DNA of 64,000 bases from Cymbidium sinense (lineage: Eukaryota > Streptophyta > Magnoliopsida > Asparagales > Orchidaceae): the NCBI GenBank assembly GCA_021442155.1, contig CM038215.1, positions 7,712,976 through 7,776,975 of the forward strand, given 5' to 3'. Below are positions 59,751 through 64,000 of this stretch, piece by piece. Under the pieces are notes generated by a model. The model worked only from the letters and a program-made list of their open reading frames with translations. It searched no databases and was not told the origin of the DNA. Both the position numbers and the translations under genes were made by a program. The first letter of the stretch is position 1. Every line of letters begins with the position of its first letter.

Positions 59751-59880
59751 CTTGAAAAATGATGTCATTAGGAGTAGAACTAAAAGATGACTGAATCCTA
59801 ACATAGTTATGGTAACTAAAGAAAATGTCTTCAAGAGACTTTCCCTTGACTATTAGTGATTTGAATACCTTAAACCCTAA
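59751..59880. other. Unassigned junction between array and repeat B copy 3
   Basis: About 107 bases of sequence not seen elsewhere in the window (TTGAAAAATGATGTCATTAG to TTTGAATACC), then a last short telomere word pair TTAAACCCTAACC near 59860 before repeat B. Confidence 0.5.
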
Positions 59881-62800
59881 CCATAAATCATATTATAATA
59901 CCACATATTATAGTATAATGTAGCATCATATATTTGAGCATGTAGTGCTGTGTTTTTGGATGTTATATGTTTTGAAATGTTTTAGTATATTATGGTATTG
60001 TGCCCTATAGTCTATATTAATATATCATAAAAATACTGATTTAATAGATCAGATGATGAAATTTGTTATGTTCGAAGTGGGAATTAGGTTGTAGTACCAA
60101 AGATGTTCTACGCCACTTGTAGTCTAAAAAGTAAGATTTTATGTTCAAAATAAATATTATATGTTGTAGCATAGTTTAGCATCATATATCATAATATATT
60201 ATTCTACGCATTTTAAATTCTTTTAGTAATTTACAATCATGTAGTCGAGCCTACACTAACATTAATTAAAAAAATGTTGATTTAGGCTTTGAAATGGTGG
60301 AATTTGGATAAATTCATAATATGTAGAGTATGGCATCATAATGTATTATTTCAATTTAAAATATGTAAGTGATATGATTAACATATATAGTTTATTATTA
60401 TTTAGACTAGATTTATGATTTTTTATCTTAAGAAATCCCTCATGATGTGATATGCAACGAAATATACTATGTTATAGTGTATTATAATATAGGATTCCAT
60501 AACATAGTGTAGCATCATGCATTATAGCATACTATTGTGTATTACTACTTATTGTTTAGTATATTTTAGTTTGTTATAGTATGATGTAGTAGAGTTTGTA
60601 CTGATGTAATTCATAAAAATACTGATTTATAAGCTGAGATGATGGGATTCAGCCAAATTGAAGGTAAGATTGAGTGAACATCATTGGGGGTCTGCTATGG
60701 TATTTTATTTAATCAAAAGAATGGAATTTTGCATCGAAAATAAATGTTCATTTTTCAACTAAATTTTATAAATTTTTTGCTTAAAGTGATTCATTTTAAG
60801 ATGTAAAGTAAGATAATATATTATATGAAAGCATATTAAAATATAATGTGCATAACAATATAACTTCACATATATATGAATGTGGTATTTTGTTACTAAA
60901 TGTTACTATACATTTTAGTATGTTTTACTATTGTTATAATACATTGGGTCAAAACTCACAAATATGTTAATTTGAAGGTTGAGATGAAAGAATTTGGCTA
61001 AATTCACGGCACACACCAGGAAGCAACACCAAAATTATGCTATTTTGTACCCTTTCTAATAAAACAATAATAATTTTACATCCAAAATGAACATTATTCA
61101 TATTTTAAAAAAAGATTGTAATTTGTTCCTTTTAAGTGATTCTAATGAGGTGTAATGTTAGACAACATATTATATTATAACAAATTATAATATAACTTCA
61201 TATATTATAATATAATATAGTTAATTCACACTATAATATTTTAGCATGATATTGTATAGTTAGTTTGAGCTTCCCATCAAAAATCCTAAAATGTTGATTA
61301 TAATGTTAAGATGATGTAATTTGCACAAATACATTATTAGGCTTTTGGTTGAAGTATTAAAGGCGTGCATTAGAGAAAAAATAAGATTTGATGAAAATTC
61401 CATGTCAAGTACATGGAGGGAGATCCGCTTGGGGATCACACATGCATTGGACATGATATGTGAGGGGTCTATATCGAGGGCATAGAAGAAGAAAATCTGC
61501 TGGGGATAAGTTTTGAATTTGATTTGATTATATGATTTGTGGAAAGAAGTTTCACTTGGGATAAGAATCTATAATCCACTGAGCATTGACTTTAATTTAT
61601 TTTATTTTAATTGATGTGGTGGCATATCTGTTAGAGATATGGGCTCGAGTCCACTGGGGATCGAGTATATGAACCTTCCACTAGAGAAGCAGGTTCTAGC
61701 TATTCACTGGGGATTGGGATTTGAGTTTGATTTCATAGATTTGTTTGGGGATGTATCCATTGGGAATAAGAGTTTGGTTAGATTTTTTTTATTTAGAGTC
61801 TACTGGGGGAGTTGGTTTAATTTTGCTCCACTAGGGAGGTTAGTTTTAAATTTAATTTTTTTGATTGACTTATTTACATATGATTTGGGCCTCCATTGGG
61901 GAGATGGGTGTGATTTAACTCCATTGGAAAAAATTAGATTGGGTTTAATTTAATCTGAGTTAATGTATGGACCATGTCAGTGTGTGATGAACCCACTAAG
62001 AAGGGTCTATATCAGCCTTGACATACCTCAGGTTTACAAATCCAAAAGGATAGTCTACTGGCTGCAGGGTAGAGCTAGCCAAACTAAGGGGATTCCTTTC
62101 AATGTGCAATGGTTGTGCTAGGAAGAAGGCATAGCAGACTTATATCTTCCAAAGTAAGGAACAACCACTAGGGTGATCTGTTGGATGCACAATAAATCGA
62201 ACATACCTAGGGTGACTACTGAGTGAATGCCCCTGGGGACTTATGTCAACTCAAAAGTATTCAGGATTTATTTTATCTTAATTTCATGTGATTTGATATG
62301 GTTTATTTGGTTTAGTTTGATTTCAAATTAAGGGCATATCCATTGGGGATGTGAGCTCAGTCAAATTTGATAGATTTAATTTATGGACCATGTCAGTGTG
62401 CGATGGACCCACTAAGAAGGGGCTATATCAGACTTGTCCTATCTCAGATTTACCAAAGGGATAGCCTACTAGCTATGGGGTAGAGCTATCCAACCTATGG
62501 GGTTTCCTTTCAGTGTGCAACAGCTATGCTAGGAAGGAGGCATAGCATACTTACATCTTCTAAAGCAGGGAATAAATGCTAGGGTGACTTGTTGGTAGCA
62601 CAACAAATAGAACCCGACTTAGGGGCGACTACTGAGTGAATGTCGTTGGGGACTTATATCAACTCAAGAGTAGTTAGGTAATTCCTATTGGGAGTTTTGC
62701 TGACACTGCCCTAAAGATAGGATGCCTATTTTGGAAAAGGTATCGCTAAGGGTGTCCTCCTAATCCATAAGTGAATACATTTTTTGTTTATATATTTGTG

Positions 62801-62905
62801 TGGACCCTATTAGTCTGTGAGGGACAACACTAAGAATTGGCAATGTTGGCTTTGACGTATCTCAACTTTACAACACCAAGGGAGAATCTACACAACGACA
62901 GGACG
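59881..62905 (-). repeat. Repeat B, copy 3: tandem-repeat-rich 3'UTR-like region
   Basis: Colinear with B copies 1 and 2. The ~350-base unit has landmarks at about 60290, 60640 and 60985, plus an earlier decayed unit near 60050. The CCACTAGGGGA-like zone is 61420-61930. Two ~390-420-base units are present (61965, 62385) and a third start near 62800. It breaks off at GGACGAATT (62905), inside the part that in copy 2 continues at about 45136. The 104-codon frame at 61639-61953 is not kept in the other copies. Confidence 0.65.
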
Positions 62906-64000
62906 AATTAATTCTAAATGATTGAAGCCCATGATAAAATCCAAACTTGAAACCCTTCCTAAACCATATGACCTATCCTATGGACTTAGCCAAATCTTAC
63001 TCCAAATCAATTTAAAATTAATTATTTTTCTCATAATCAATTTATATCTTCAATCATCTTCCTAAATAGAAATCAAATCTACATTCAAATGATCAAAACT
63101 AAATCAAACTAAATCAAATTAAATCAAAACCCTTCTTAAGCCATATGACCTATCCCATGGACTTAGCCAAATCGTAATCCAAATTAAGTCAAACTCAATT
63201 GATTTTCTTATAAATCAATCATATTTTCAATCATCTTCGCAAATTTAAATGAAATATACATTTAAATCAAACCAAATCAAAAATACAAACCTAAGCCACA
63301 TGACCCAACTCCATGGTCTTAACCAAATTCTTTCATTCCAAATCCCCAGTTCAATTGATTTTTTTCATGAATCAATCATACCTTCAATAATATTCACAAA
63401 TATAAATGAAATATAAAATCATCAAGCCAATCCAAAATCAACCCAAGTCAAACCCAACTTAACCCTTTTGACTTGAAATGTTTAAATGAATCAAAACCCA
63501 TTTGAACCCAATTAATTGAATTGAATATATATCAATCCCAAATCCATATATAAACTCAACTAAATCAAACTCAACCTAAAATCAAGCCAACTAAACCCAA
63601 TTGGTCCACTTGACCCAAAGTGGCCAATTTGACCTATTTGAGCCAAGTTGTAATCCTACCCAAATTGGATTGAACCAAGCGGATCGAAACCTTCCACCAT
63701 GATTGTTGATTACCATTGGTTGATCAATTATCAAAAATTGGGTCAAACAAAGCCAACTTGGTCATTTGACCAAGTCAACCCCTTAACTCATATGAACCCA
63801 AACTAACCAAATTGCAACCTAAGCTAAATCCCCTGAAACCAATGATTCATACCAATTCAAAATCAATATTTGAATATGACTTGACCTTCAATTGAGTCAA
63901 ACTAAACCAAATTGGCCCTCATGACCCAATTTGACCTAAATTGACCTAAAAGACCAAATTGGGTCAAATCAAAATGTAAACCAAATTGATTACAACCAAT
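62906..64000 (-). mobile_element. Repeat A, copy 4: LTR-like block, right end outside window
   Basis: From CTAAATGATTGAAGCCCATG (about 62914) the sequence matches A copy 3 from about 50993, and A copy 2 from about 12507, to the window edge. It is joined directly to repeat B, with the whole pol remnant and the first ~190 bases of A missing. TTGACC words are again dense from 63600 on. Confidence 0.7.

Noticed and set aside
61639..61953. 104-codon plus-strand frame in repeat B copy 3
   Set aside because: It reads the CCACTAGGGGA-like word array; counterparts in B copies 1 and 2 are broken and no family is recognised.

Overview
The window is nuclear DNA of a land plant, very AT-rich and almost entirely repetitive. 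A large-genome seed plant is likely, and a gymnosperm is plausible but not proven. Three things point this way: Arabidopsis-type telomere words (CCCTAAA) spread over more than 20 kb, Ty3/gypsy retrotransposon coding remnants with the plant Tat-type layout (gag, protease, reverse transcriptase, two RNase H domains, integrase), and fragments of a plant glycine-rich RNA-binding protein gene. I see no intact protein-coding gene, no rRNA or tRNA gene and no CRISPR.

Layout. Three repeat modules recur, called here A, B and C. A is about 5 kb, AT-rich and LTR-like. B is about 3.2 kb of tandem-repeat-rich, 3'UTR-like sequence. C is about 4.4-4.8 kb of pol remnant on the minus strand. Copy 1 reads A (1-4691), B (4692-7870), C (7881-12290), A (12291-17251), which is the form of a decayed minus-strand LTR retrotransposon whose gag is missing. 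Copy 2 reads B (42690-46045), C (46058-50800), A (50801-55221). Copy 3 reads B (59881-62905) joined directly to A (62911-64000), with C lost. Region 17252-19240 is unassigned. A degenerate Tat-type gag lies at 19246-21278 (minus), and a second, more altered copy lies at about 23640-25205.

The centre (21279-42178) and 55285-59750 are a mosaic of telomere-like repeats, all with the C-rich strand on +. It is not a simple 7-mer array. Blocks of CCCTAAA alternate with A-rich AAATAAA/AACCTAA blocks that keep the same internal order from copy to copy and end in a conserved ~40-base 'anchor' around the core GTTTACTTAATTTT. I count 19 clear anchors and at least three decayed ones. Set into the array are six fragments of one gene: the last exon plus 3'UTR of a GRP7-like glycine-rich RNA-binding protein. 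Four are long (21561, 39551, 42179, 58876) and two are 3'-end stubs (27928, 55222). The array is therefore a higher-order satellite made of telomere-like DNA, a captured gene end and retrotransposon gag, interrupted by B-C-A retroelement blocks.

Nothing here works together as a pathway. The biology is that of genome structure: growth of interstitial telomere-like DNA, capture of a gene fragment into a satellite unit, and decay of Tat-type elements with hypervariable 3' regions. The best candidate for something undescribed is the gene-fragment-bearing telomere-like higher-order repeat. A competing explanation, long-read base-calling or polishing error in telomere-like DNA, has to be excluded. 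Boundaries of A, B and C are hand-aligned and good to a few tens of bases.
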